Below are positions 54,761 through 62,905 of a stretch of DNA of 64,000 nucleotides, one piece after another (position 1 is the stretch's first letter; each line of letters opens with the position of its first letter). The stretch is taken from positions 1,860,001-1,924,000 of the forward strand of contig NZ_CP059139.1 in the NCBI RefSeq assembly GCF_014109765.1, given 5' to 3'. This stretch comes from Pseudomonas berkeleyensis (GTDB taxonomy: Bacteria > Pseudomonadota > Gammaproteobacteria > Pseudomonadales > Pseudomonadaceae). A model generated the notes under the pieces. The model was not told where the DNA came from and did not search any database. It saw only the letters and a program-made list of their open reading frames with translations. Made by a program: the position numbers and the translations under genes.

Positions 54761-56993
54761 CCGTCACGAACTACTCGACGACGTGCTGGCCCAGCTGCAG
54801 GACGCTGGGCTTGATCCTGATCTGCCGTTGATCCTCGACGTGCGCACGCGCTGTCGTGCGGGAAACGACAAGGGTCGGACGAAAACCGGCTTCTATGTGA
54901 TCTATGAACACACGAACGAGGGGCGCACCTATTACGCGGGCGCCTTCGGCTCGTGGCGTGAGGGTGAGAAGGGCGACTTCCATAAGCTGAAGCCTGTGGG
55001 CGGCCGGATGACGGATGAGGATCGCAAGGTCATCAGGGCGCGGGTGGAGGCGGCAAAGGTCAAGGAAGAGGCGAAGCGGGCTGCTCGCGCAGCGAGTGCT
55101 CGACGCCGGGCCGCGCGGGCCTGGCAGAAGCTGCCGGAGCGAGGGCGCTGCGGGTATCTGGAGCGTAAGGGCGTGCCGGCAGTGGGCTTGAAGTTCGGCC
55201 GCAAGGGCGATACGGCGCTGGTGCCGATGGTGAATGTGCATGGCCAGGTCGTTGGCCTGCAGGCGCTGTTCGGCCAGCCGGATGAGGATGGATTGAGCAA
55301 GCGGTTTTGGCCGTTCGGTGTTGACCCCGTGGGGGCGTTTCACCTGCTCGGGCCGCACCCTGAGCCGGGTGAGCCGCTGTTGATCTGTGAAGGGTATGCC
55401 ACGGCGGCGAGCGTGCACCTGGCCACTGGTCTGTGCGCCTGCGCAGCCTTTACAGCAGGGAATTTGATGCCGGTAGCCGAGGGGTTGCGCGAGATCTTCC
55501 CTGGTCGGCAGTTCCTGTTCTGTGCGGATGACGATTGGCAGACGAAGACGGCCAAGGGCGAGCCATGGAACCCTGGCATCGAGAAGGCCGAGCACGCGGC
55601 GCAGGTTGTCGGCGGGCGTGTGGTGTTCCCGGTGTTCAGTGTTGAGCGGGACGAGAAGTGGACGGACTTCAATGACCTGCAGCTGGCCGAGGGGCTGGAT
55701 GCTGTGCGGCGCCAGGTGCTGGCGTCGGTTCGGCCGCCTGTTGATGCCGAGTGGAAGGTCGCGCTGCATCGCAATGGCAAGGGCGCGCTGTTGCCGGTGG
55801 TGGCCAATGTGGTGTTGATCCTTGAGAACGATGAGCGCTGGGACGGCGTGATTGGTGAGGATCTGTTCGCGGGGCGGACGGTGAAGCGCCGGGCGACGCC
55901 TTATGGCGGCCGTTCTGGCGAGTGGACTGACCTCGATGACACGCGCACGTCGATCTGGCTGGCCGAGCAATATGGCTTGATGGTGAAGTCTCTGGCGGTG
56001 CTGGAGGCGGTGGCGGTGATCGCGCATCAGAACCCGTTCCACCCGGTGCGGGATTACCTGCAGGGGCTGAAGTGGGATGGCACGCCGCGCTTGCGGTCGT
56101 GGGTGAAGGATTACCTGGGCGGCGTTGCGCTGGCCGGGGACGATGACTATCCGGGCGTCATGGGGATGCGCTATCTGATTTCGGCGGTGGCGCGGGTGAT
56201 GGTGCCGGGGGCGAAGGCTGACTGTGTGATCATCCTTGAGGGTGAGCAGGGGCTGAACAAGTCGTCGGCGTTGCGTGTGTTGGGCGGCGAGTGGTTCATG
56301 GATACGCCGATCCCGCTGGGGGAGAAAGAGGCGTACCAGGCGATTCAGGGGATGTGGATCATCGAGCTGGCCGAGCTGGATGCGTTCAACAAGGTTGAGA
56401 GCACCAAGGCGAAGTCGTTCTTCGGGGCTGAGGTGGACATTTTCCGGCCGAGCTACGGGCGGCGGAACATTCGGTTGCCGCGTCAGTGTGTGTTCGCCGG
56501 CTCGACGAACCAGGACGAGTACCTGCGCGACCCGACTGGGAACCGGCGTTACTGGCCGGTGCTGTGCATGAAGGTGAACCTGGCCGGCCTGCGCGAGGTG
56601 CGCGACCAGCTGTGGGCCGAGGCGCTGCAGCTGTATGAGGCTGGTGAGCCTTGGTGGCCGCAGGATGATGAAAAGGCGATGTTCGAGTCTGAACAGGACG
56701 TGCGCTTTCAGGGTGACGCTTGGGAGCCGAAAATCGTTGCGTATCTGCAGGGCAATCCTTGCAAGAGCGTGGGCAGCGATGAGTTGCTGGATAAGGCGTT
56801 GAACCTTGAGCCGGGCCATTGGGGGCGGCCTGAGCAGACGCGGCTTGGCCAGATCATGCATCGGTTGAAGTGGCGGCGCAGGCGCATGGCGCCGGAGGGC
56901 CGAGGCGGCGTGCGGCCGTACAGGTATGAGCGGCCGGAGAGCTGGAAGGAACCTGGCCAGATCCCGATGGAGCCGGGGGAGTCGTTCGCATGA
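54753..56993 (+). CDS. Phage primase-helicase: TOPRIM plus VirE/VapE-type P-loop ATPase
   Basis: This 746-residue protein has an N-terminal region with a Lys/Arg-rich helix (about 95-125), a TOPRIM domain (PLLICEGYATAASVHLATGL near residue 208, FLFCADDDWQT near 250) and a C-terminal ATPase. Walker A, LEGEQGLNKSSALR, is near residue 494; IIELAELDAFNK and FAGSTNQDEYLRDPTGNRRY follow. The fusion suits phage DNA replication initiation. GGGAGG lies nine bases before ATG 54753. A gene-free stretch resembling an origin lies shortly downstream. Confidence 0.9.
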   Translation: MTDRHELLDDVLAQLQDAGLDPDLPLILDVRTRCRAGNDKGRTKTGFYVIYEHTNEGRTYYAGAFGSWREGEKGDFHKLKPVGGRMTDEDRKVIRARVEAAKVKEEAKRAARAASARRRAARAWQKLPERGRCGYLERKGVPAVGLKFGRKGDTALVPMVNVHGQVVGLQALFGQPDEDGLSKRFWPFGVDPVGAFHLLGPHPEPGEPLLICEGYATAASVHLATGLCACAAFTAGNLMPVAEGLREIFPGRQFLFCADDDWQTKTAKGEPWNPGIEKAEHAAQVVGGRVVFPVFSVERDEKWTDFNDLQLAEGLDAVRRQVLASVRPPVDAEWKVALHRNGKGALLPVVANVVLILENDERWDGVIGEDLFAGRTVKRRATPYGGRSGEWTDLDDTRTSIWLAEQYGLMVKSLAVLEAVAVIAHQNPFHPVRDYLQGLKWDGTPRLRSWVKDYLGGVALAGDDDYPGVMGMRYLISAVARVMVPGAKADCVIILEGEQGLNKSSALRVLGGEWFMDTPIPLGEKEAYQAIQGMWIIELAELDAFNKVESTKAKSFFGAEVDIFRPSYGRRNIRLPRQCVFAGSTNQDEYLRDPTGNRRYWPVLCMKVNLAGLREVRDQLWAEALQLYEAGEPWWPQDDEKAMFESEQDVRFQGDAWEPKIVAYLQGNPCKSVGSDELLDKALNLEPGHWGRPEQTRLGQIMHRLKWRRRRMAPEGRGGVRPYRYERPESWKEPGQIPMEPGESFA

Positions 56994-57364
56994 TCAGATA
57001 TATCGACGAGGCGCTGCAGCTGTGGGCGGCTGAGTTGCATCCGCCTGATGATGCAACGCCGATGATTTGCGGTGGTGGCGGTAGCGTGCTGGCGGCTCTG
57101 ATAGACTCGCGCGGCGAGTTGATCCGGGGTACGCGCGGCAGCAAGGTGCTGCTGGAGCAGTCAGCCGAGATCGAGCTGCTGGTGAACAAGTATCTGCCGG
57201 ATAAGGAACGACAGGTGGTGATCGAGCACTACACGAACCATGACAGCCTGGACAGCCAGAAGTGGGCGGCGTGCGGGTGTAGTCGGCCGCAGTATTACCG
57301 ACGATTGCACCAGGCACATGAGAGCCTGGAGCGAGGGTTGATCAACCGGAAGCGCGCCGCATGA
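56990..57364 (+). CDS. Probable late-gene antiterminator (Q-like), helix-turn-helix protein
   Basis: This 124-residue protein begins MIRYIDEALQLWAAELHPPD, has a glycine cluster GGGGS, and ends with a sigma-region-4-like helix-turn-helix (WAACGCSRPQYYRRLHQAHE). It overlaps the primase-helicase stop by ATGA and is the last early gene. A late-type promoter and two terminators lie just downstream, before the holin, the arrangement of Q-controlled phages. The antiterminator role is inferred from position and size, and no named family is recognised with certainty. Confidence 0.62.
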   Translation: MIRYIDEALQLWAAELHPPDDATPMICGGGGSVLAALIDSRGELIRGTRGSKVLLEQSAEIELLVNKYLPDKERQVVIEHYTNHDSLDSQKWAACGCSRPQYYRRLHQAHESLERGLINRKRAA

Positions 57365-57380
57365 GGCGCGCTTTTCTTTT
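57350..57380 (+). terminator. Terminator of the rightward early operon
   Basis: AAGCGCGCC and GGCGCGCTT form a 9-bp stem with a six-base loop, followed by TTCTTTT. It overlaps the stop codon of the Q-like gene. Confidence 0.8.
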
Positions 57381-57632
57381 GTGCCCCACCTGGCCTACCG
57401 GGTTTTGCCGGTGGGGCACGCTTGAGGCCGCGTGTTTGCTGGTTGCGTCCAACCTCCCCACCTTTCCCATTGGCGCCCGTGTGCAGGTACGACGCGTGTA
57501 TACACGCGCACGCGTGCTCGCGCGCTCTCACGATCTACTTATCTCTTTACAGAGGTGGGGAGGTGGGGAACAGTCAGTGGGGATGCGGGGTTTAGCGTTG
57601 CCTCACCTTGAAACGCGGTGGGGCATGTGGGG
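57381..57632. repeat. Cluster of GGTGGGG motifs with palindromes; candidate replication origin
   Basis: GGTGGGG occurs six times exactly in either orientation (57384-57390, 57410-57416, 57456-57462, 57554-57560, 57562-57568, 57617-57623), with two near copies. GTGCCCCACC and GGTGGGGCAC form an inverted repeat at 57381-57419. CGCGTGTATACACGCG at 57493-57508 is a perfect palindrome next to GCACGCGTGC. No gene is evident. Repeats beside the primase-helicase gene suggest an origin, not proven. Confidence 0.55.
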
Positions 57633-57673
57633 TTGGCGCCTGCGGCGCGGTAGCCGAGGGTTGTTATATTGCC

Positions 57674-57717
57674 GGCGCATTGCGGGCGCTTTGTCGGCGC
57701 ATTGCTGGTGCATTGCT
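57674..57717. repeat. Four tandem 11-base repeats
   Basis: GGCGCATTGCG, GGCGCTTTGTC, GGCGCATTGCT and GGTGCATTGCT follow one another with no gap. The 11-base period puts every copy on about the same face of the helix, as in binding-site arrays. They end 20 bases before the late promoter -35. Confidence 0.75.
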
Positions 57718-57737
57718 GTGGTGGCAGCGTTTCGCTA

Positions 57738-57766
57738 TTGCTGCCATGAGAATCAGGGGGTATAAA
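57738..57766 (+). promoter_or_regulatory. Predicted late promoter (pR'-like)
   Basis: TTGCTG (57738-57743) and TATAAA (57761-57766) are spaced by 17 bases, which puts the start near 57773. The -35 overlaps the right arm of an inverted repeat, GGCAGC/GCTGCC (57723-57728, 57740-57745). Two terminators lie within 145 bases downstream and the late genes begin at 57939. Confidence 0.65.
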
Positions 57767-57806
57767 TCAGCCACCTTCGAAGAAGTCCGCTACAGGGCTT
57801 CACTGC

Positions 57807-57835
57807 AAACCCGGCCACCGCGCCGGGTTTTTTGT
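57807..57835 (+). terminator. First leader terminator upstream of the late genes (tR'-like)
   Basis: AAACCCGGC and GCCGGGTTT form a 9-bp stem with a six-base loop, followed by TTTG. It would stop late transcripts after about 60 bases unless the polymerase is antiterminated. Confidence 0.82.
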
Positions 57836-57888
57836 TTATGGCGCTCCGGTGGTCGTAGCGCCTTGCCCAGGGACGGGCTACCTATTCG

Positions 57889-57916
57889 AGCCTCGGCATG
57901 TGCCGGGGCTTTTTTG
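57889..57916 (+). terminator. Second leader terminator upstream of the holin gene
   Basis: AGCCTCGGCA and TGCCGGGGCT pair with one T-G wobble and run into five more T residues. It lies 23 bases before the holin ATG. Confidence 0.78.
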
Positions 57917-57938
57917 TTTCCGCCAACTGGAGAGCGGT

Positions 57939-58286
57939 ATGTCGACTGAACAGCAGATCCAGCAGGGCTTGGCCGAGTTGCCGACGTGGCTGCTCATTCT
58001 GGTTGCCCTTGCTGGGTTGGTTGGCGAGATGGGCCGTGCTGACCTGCCGGGCATTGCCATGGCCGAGATCATCAAGCGCGTGATGATGCGCTTCGGCAGC
58101 TCGGCGCTGTGTGGCATGGCTGCGCTGCTGGCGGGCATGTACTACTGGAACAACGTCTATCTGGCTGGTGCCGTTGCCATCGGCGTCGGCTTGGTTGGCG
58201 CGGATATCGTCGTTGGCATCTACGCCCGCTACATCGCTAAGCGGGCTGGAGTGGATGTGCCGCCTGCCCGTGAGGGTGAGCGCTGA
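57939..58286 (+). CDS. Phage holin, three membrane spans
   Basis: This 115-residue protein begins MSTEQQIQQGLAELPTWLLI and has hydrophobic spans at about 14-31, 49-67 and 71-92, with a charged C-terminus (KRAGVDVPPAREGER). Size, topology and position at the head of the late genes fit a holin. ACTGGAGAG is a good ribosome-binding site. No endolysin is adjacent; it presumably lies past the window. Confidence 0.82.
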   Translation: MSTEQQIQQGLAELPTWLLILVALAGLVGEMGRADLPGIAMAEIIKRVMMRFGSSALCGMAALLAGMYYWNNVYLAGAVAIGVGLVGADIVVGIYARYIAKRAGVDVPPAREGER

Positions 58287-58747
58287 TGCCGTCCGCACCG
58301 AGTGCGGTCTGCTCGGCGCCTGGTTGCCTGCGTCTTGCGATGCCGGGGAAGACTCGATGCGAGCAGCATCAGGCTGAGGCCGATGAGGCGCGGGCTGAGT
58401 ACCGCTCACGGCAGAACAAGGACTACAACGCACGTCGCCCGAAGTCGGACAGCTTCTACTGGACGAACCGTTGGAAGCGTAAGAGCGAGGAGTACCGTAA
58501 GGCTCACCCGTTGTGCGTTGAGTGCGAGCGGATCGGTCTGGTGGTTGAGGCGACGATGGTCGACCACATCATTCCCTATCGGCTGCGACCGGATCTCGGG
58601 TTGGTGGACAGCAACCTGCGCGCGCTCTGCTGGCAGTGTCACAACCGCATCGGTGCGAAGGTTCGAGAGAAGGATTGCGGGGTGGCCGTGCGGGTGGAAC
58701 CGGCGATGCCGTTCCGGCTGTCGAGCCCGGCGCCCCGGCAGGGGTAG
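58286..58747 (+). CDS. Phage HNH endonuclease
   Basis: This 153-residue protein has an N-terminal zinc-like CSAPGCLRLAMPGKTRCEQH. The HNH core comes later as HPLCVECERIGLVVEATMVD, HIIPYRLRPDLG and LRALCWQCHNRIGAK. HNH proteins next to the terminase genes are needed for DNA packaging in HK97-like cos phages. The start overlaps the holin stop (TGATG). Confidence 0.9.
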   Translation: MPSAPSAVCSAPGCLRLAMPGKTRCEQHQAEADEARAEYRSRQNKDYNARRPKSDSFYWTNRWKRKSEEYRKAHPLCVECERIGLVVEATMVDHIIPYRLRPDLGLVDSNLRALCWQCHNRIGAKVREKDCGVAVRVEPAMPFRLSSPAPRQG

Positions 58748-58827
58748 GGGGGTGTAAATCCTTCCCGCCGCCGTTTGCCCGAACGACGTATGGAGCGCTG
58801 TGTACCCGCGCTCCGGAAATTTTTATA

Positions 58828-58836
58828 GGGGGGGGG
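58828..58836 (+). repeat. Run of nine G residues upstream of the small terminase gene
   Basis: TTTTTATA is followed by nine G residues and TTAAACC in the 115-base gap between HNH and terminase. Such a run is prone to slippage. The gap is also where cos sites lie in related phages. Confidence 0.7.
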
Positions 58837-58862
58837 TTAAACCATCCCAGGGTATTAGGACG

Positions 58863-59339
58863 ATGACGAACCCACCGATGACTGTTGCACCGGCTGGCAG
58901 TGAAGACGCCCAGGCGTCGGCCGGCACTGTGGTCGAGTCGCCTGACTGCCCGATCCAGTTTTCACCCGAAGAGCAGCAGGTTTGGGACTACATCTGCGAC
59001 CAGCTGCGCAAGGCCGGCTTGCTGCACATGACGGCCGGTCTCGCGATCTCCGTGATCGTGAAGAAGTACCGCCGCTGGCTCACGGCCATTGAGGATCTCG
59101 ACCGGGTGATCGATGAGAACCACGGCTCGATCATGGTCAAGACGCCGAACGGCTACGAGCAGCCGCACCAGGCCGTCCACTACGTCGACAAGCAAGAGAA
59201 GGAATTGCTGCGATGGCTTCCGTCCTGCTGTCTGACAATCCCGGCCTTTGCGAAGGTCAAGGCGTTGGAAAAAGGCGCCGAGCAAGGCGATCTTTTCCTG
59301 GACGAGATCCGAAGCTTTATGCAGGGGCGTCCAAGCTAA
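58863..59339 (+). CDS. Phage terminase small subunit (P27 type)
   Basis: This 158-residue protein begins MTNPPMTVAPAGSEDAQASA and then has WDYICDQLRKAGLLHMTAGL, VIVKKYRRWLTAIEDLDRVI and LRWLPSCCLTIPAFAKVKAL, the helical layout of P27-family small terminases that recognise the packaging site. AGGA precedes ATG 58863. It is followed by, and overlaps, the large subunit. Confidence 0.85.
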   Translation: MTNPPMTVAPAGSEDAQASAGTVVESPDCPIQFSPEEQQVWDYICDQLRKAGLLHMTAGLAISVIVKKYRRWLTAIEDLDRVIDENHGSIMVKTPNGYEQPHQAVHYVDKQEKELLRWLPSCCLTIPAFAKVKALEKGAEQGDLFLDEIRSFMQGRPS

Positions 59340-61030
59340 TCCCGAAAGAGTTGCACCCGTGGGACGCCTACGGCGTTGCGGTGCTGCGTGGCGAGATCGT
59401 GGTGGGTCGGCTGACCTTTCTGGCGGTCAAGCGGCATTACGTGGATCTGCGCAAGGGCGCCAAGCGTGGGCTGTGGTTCGACCCGGCTCGCGCGGCGTAC
59501 ATGATCGACTTCTTCCCGAAGTTCCTGCGGCATATCCGTGGCGAGCTGACTGGGCAGAAGATCCAGCTGGAGGGCTGGCAACAGTTCTGGCGAGCCGTCC
59601 AATTCGGCTGGCGTCGCGAGGATGGCACCCGCCGTTTCCGGCAGTGGTACGAGGAAGTAGCGCGCAAGAACGGCAAGAGCACCACGCTCAGCGGCATCGG
59701 CATCCACCTGGCTGCCTTCGACGCTGAGCCGGGCGCGAAGGTCTACACCGCCGCGACCAAGCTGGCGCAGGCCAAGATCGTGCATGCCGACGCCGAGCTG
59801 ATGGTGGAGTTCTCGCCGGGGCTCAAGAAGCTGTTCACCAGTCATCGCGACCGACTGTTTGTGAAGGGCACGGCCAACGAATACATCCCGCTTGGCGCTG
59901 ACGCGCAGACGCTGGACGGCCTCGACCCGCATGGCGCCATCGTCGACGAGCTGCACGCGCATAAGACGCGCGATCTGTGGGACGTCCTCGTGTCTGCCAT
60001 GGGCTCGCGCCGCGAGCCGATGCTGACGGCGATCACCACGGCCGGATTCAACCAGCACGGCATTTGCTACGAACAGCGGCAGATGCTGGCGGACATCCTC
60101 GAAGGTCGAGCCGCCAACGACAGCGTGGGCGGCGTGATCTACACCCTGGACGAGGGCGACGACTGGACGGACGAGCGGGTTTGGATCAAAGCCAACCCGA
60201 ACCTGGGGGTATCGGTGCGGCTCGGCTACCTGCGCGATCAGGTGGCCAACGCGAAGATGGTCATCGCCCAGCAGGTCAACGTGCTGACCAAGCACTTCAA
60301 CGTCTGGTGCCAGCAGGATGACCGGTGGCTTGATCTGGTCAAGGTGTGGGACCCGTGCGCGGCGCCGTTCGACGTTGAGGCGCTGGAAGGCCGGGTTTGC
60401 TACGGCGGCCTTGACCTCTCGACCGAAACCGACCTCACGGCCTTCGTGCTGGTGTTCGAGCCAACGCCCGAAGACCCGCACGTCTACGTTGTGCCGTTCT
60501 TCTTCGTGCCGGTTGAGAACATCGAGCACCGCGCCAAAGTCGACCGCGTGCCTTACCCCAAGTGGGTGCAGGAAGGCTTTCTGGAGGCCACGCCAGGCAA
60601 CGTCGTCGATTACGAGCGCGTGCGCGCGGTGATCAACGAATGCGCCGCCAAGTACGACTTGCGCGAGATTGGCTATGACCCATGGAACGCTTCGCACTTG
60701 GTGACGCAGCTTACCGGTGACGGACGCTCGATGGTCAAGCTAGGGCAGAACCTCGGCAACCTGAGCGCGCCGACCAAGCGAGTCGAGGGCCTGCTGCTGA
60801 GCGAGCTGCTTCGGCATGGCGGGCACCCGGTGCTGCGCTGGTGCGCCGGTAACGTGGCGCTGCTGCGCGATAGCAACGGCAACTACCGCCCCCACAAAGG
60901 CAAGAGCCGCGAACGGATCGACGGCATCGCGGCGTTGATCAATGCCATCAACCGGCTGATGGGTGCGACCGCTGAGATCCTTGAAGGGGTCAACGCGGCC
61001 TATGCAAACCGAGGCATCAGGACAACCTAA
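59213..61030 (+). CDS. Phage terminase large subunit
   Basis: This packaging ATPase-nuclease of up to 605 residues has Walker A in EVARKNGKSTTLSGIG near residue 150, Walker B in HGAIVDELHAHKTRDLWD near 245, and nuclease-domain acidic residues in CYGGLDLSTETDLTAF and EIGYDPWNA. ATG 59213 is preceded by AGAAGGA with good spacing but overlaps the small subunit by 127 bases. A TTG at 59351 would avoid the overlap but lacks a ribosome-binding site. The stop overlaps the portal start. Confidence 0.92.
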   Translation: MASVLLSDNPGLCEGQGVGKRRRARRSFPGRDPKLYAGASKLIPKELHPWDAYGVAVLRGEIVVGRLTFLAVKRHYVDLRKGAKRGLWFDPARAAYMIDFFPKFLRHIRGELTGQKIQLEGWQQFWRAVQFGWRREDGTRRFRQWYEEVARKNGKSTTLSGIGIHLAAFDAEPGAKVYTAATKLAQAKIVHADAELMVEFSPGLKKLFTSHRDRLFVKGTANEYIPLGADAQTLDGLDPHGAIVDELHAHKTRDLWDVLVSAMGSRREPMLTAITTAGFNQHGICYEQRQMLADILEGRAANDSVGGVIYTLDEGDDWTDERVWIKANPNLGVSVRLGYLRDQVANAKMVIAQQVNVLTKHFNVWCQQDDRWLDLVKVWDPCAAPFDVEALEGRVCYGGLDLSTETDLTAFVLVFEPTPEDPHVYVVPFFFVPVENIEHRAKVDRVPYPKWVQEGFLEATPGNVVDYERVRAVINECAAKYDLREIGYDPWNASHLVTQLTGDGRSMVKLGQNLGNLSAPTKRVEGLLLSELLRHGGHPVLRWCAGNVALLRDSNGNYRPHKGKSRERIDGIAALINAINRLMGATAEILEGVNAAYANRGIRTT

Positions 61031-62259
61031 TGAAATGGCTCAAAAGCTGGAGTCCGCCCTGGCGGAAAGGCGCCGCCGCGGCCGCGCCAGTTGGGTCGCG
61101 CGAGCTGCTGGAGATGATCGCGGCCGGTGCTGTCGCGGTGTCTGGGGTGAGCGTCAACGCCTCCTCGGCACTGCGCTACGCCCCGTTCTTCGCCTGCCTC
61201 AAGGTGCTGGCCGAGGACGTGGGCAAGCTGCCGATCAAGCTCTACAAGGAACGCGAAACACGCGGCGCCGACGTGGCACGGCAGCACCCGGTGCACAGGC
61301 TGATCAGTCGTCGCCCGAACGACTTCATGACGGCCTCTGAGTTCTGGGAAATGTGCACCGCGCACCTTGTGTTGCGCGGCAACTTCTACGCCTGGAAGAA
61401 CATCGTCAACGGCGTGGTTGTCGAGCTGCTGCCGCTGAGCCCGCTCACCACCAAGCCCAAGCTACGCGAGGACTGGAGCCTGGTCTACGACGTGACCTTC
61501 GCCAATGGCAAACGGGACATCCTGTCAGCTGATGAAGTGTTCCACGTTCGCTCGCTCAGCCTGGATGGGGTGCGCGGCTTGGGTGCGCTGGAGTACGCCC
61601 GTGAATGCCTCGGCGCTGGGATCGCCGCAGAGCGGCACGGCGCCAAGCTGTTCGTGAACGGTGCCAACCCTGGCGGCGTGTTGCAGACCGACGGCACGCT
61701 TACAGACGAAGTCTTCGCCCGTGTACGCGATAGCTGGAACGAGAAGCACCAAGGCCTCGATAACTCACACAAGGTGGCCATTCTCGAAGGCGGCCTGAAG
61801 TGGGCGACGGTAACCATGACCAACGCCGACGCGCAGTGGCTGGAGAACCGCAAGCACACCGATAACCAGCTGTGCGGGATGCTCCGGGTGCCGCCGCACA
61901 AGGTGGCCATCCTCGACCGTTCCACGAACAACAACATCGAGCACCAATCGCTCGACTACGTGAACGACGGTTTGATGCCCTATCTGAACCGTATCGAGGA
62001 TCGCATTCGTGTCTCGCTGCTCAACGAGCGCGACGAGGAAAGCCACTTTGCCAAGTTCAACGTGGCTGCGCTGCTGCGCGGTGACATGAAGGCGCGCAGC
62101 CAGTTCTACAAGGACATGGTTGGCATCGGTGCGTTTAGCCCCAACGACGTGCTGGAGCTGGAAGATCGCAACCCTCGCGAGGGCGGCGATATCTACCTGA
62201 CCCCATCGAACATGATCATCAACGGACGGCCGACAGATGAGAACGAAAAACGCGCTTAG
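61030..62259 (+). CDS. HK97-type portal protein
   Basis: This 409-residue protein begins MKWLKSWSPPWRKGAAAAAP and contains YAPFFACLKVLAEDVGKLPI, VLRGNFYAWKNIVNG, LENRKHTDNQLCGMLRVPPH and NNNIEHQSLDYVNDGLMPYL, which are HK97 gp3-like portal signatures. It forms the dodecameric ring for DNA entry. It is coupled to the terminase and overlaps the protease gene by 23 bases. Confidence 0.94.
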   Translation: MKWLKSWSPPWRKGAAAAAPVGSRELLEMIAAGAVAVSGVSVNASSALRYAPFFACLKVLAEDVGKLPIKLYKERETRGADVARQHPVHRLISRRPNDFMTASEFWEMCTAHLVLRGNFYAWKNIVNGVVVELLPLSPLTTKPKLREDWSLVYDVTFANGKRDILSADEVFHVRSLSLDGVRGLGALEYARECLGAGIAAERHGAKLFVNGANPGGVLQTDGTLTDEVFARVRDSWNEKHQGLDNSHKVAILEGGLKWATVTMTNADAQWLENRKHTDNQLCGMLRVPPHKVAILDRSTNNNIEHQSLDYVNDGLMPYLNRIEDRIRVSLLNERDEESHFAKFNVAALLRGDMKARSQFYKDMVGIGAFSPNDVLELEDRNPREGGDIYLTPSNMIINGRPTDENEKRA

Positions 62260-62902
62260 CAATAAGCACCTGTCCACCGCCTTCAAGGTCAAGCAGGTGG
62301 GCGACGACGGCACCTTCTCCGGTTATGGGTCGGTGTTCGACATCCCTGACAGTTATTCCGACGTGGTGCACCCCGGTGCGTTTCTGGAATCGCTGAAAAC
62401 CTGGGGGCGGAAAGGGGCATTCCCCGCGATGCTCTGGCAGCACAAATTCGACGAACCCTTGGGCGTGTATACGCGCATGGAGGAAGACGATCACGGCCTG
62501 TATCTGGAGGGCCGGCTGCTCATCGACGATGACCCTCTGGCGCGCCGCGCCTATGCCCACTTGAAGGCAGGCAGCATCACGGGGCTGTCCATCGGCTACA
62601 GCATCCCGGCCGGTGGCGGCACCTGGGACAACGGTGCTGGGGTGTACCACCTCAACCAGATCGACCTGTGGGAAGTGTCCCTGGTGACCTTCCCCGCGAA
62701 CGACGCGGCCCGCGTGGATACGGTGAAAACCTCTCTGCAGGGGCCGCGTCAATTCGAGAAGTTCCTGCGTGACGCCGGCCTGTCTCGAACCGAAGCCAAG
62801 GCCTTGATGGCTGACGGCTATAAGGGCATCGCCCAGCGTGACGCTGGAGTGGGTGGCCTTCTCGATGACCTCAACAAACTTACCGAAATGCTGAGAGGCT
62901 GA
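62237..62902 (+). CDS. HK97-family prohead protease
   Basis: This 221-residue protein matures the capsid. FSGYGSVFDIPDSYSDVVHP and MLWQHKFDEPLGVYT hold the catalytic His. AGSITGLSIGY holds the catalytic Ser. LWEVSLVTFPANDAA is the family C-terminal motif. It overlaps the portal gene and is followed three bases later by the capsid gene, as in HK97. Confidence 0.93.
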   Translation: MRTKNALSNKHLSTAFKVKQVGDDGTFSGYGSVFDIPDSYSDVVHPGAFLESLKTWGRKGAFPAMLWQHKFDEPLGVYTRMEEDDHGLYLEGRLLIDDDPLARRAYAHLKAGSITGLSIGYSIPAGGGTWDNGAGVYHLNQIDLWEVSLVTFPANDAARVDTVKTSLQGPRQFEKFLRDAGLSRTEAKALMADGYKGIAQRDAGVGGLLDDLNKLTEMLRG

Positions 62903-62905
62903 CCC

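Noticed and set aside
54771-56861. 696-codon open frame antisense to the phage primase-helicase
   Set aside because: The plus-strand frame has TOPRIM and P-loop motifs. The antisense product is His/Arg/Leu-rich noise.
57361-57765. 134-codon plus-strand frame in the gene-free phage stretch
   Set aside because: It overlaps the early terminator, the GGTGGGG array, the palindromes and the 11-mers, and has no ribosome-binding site.
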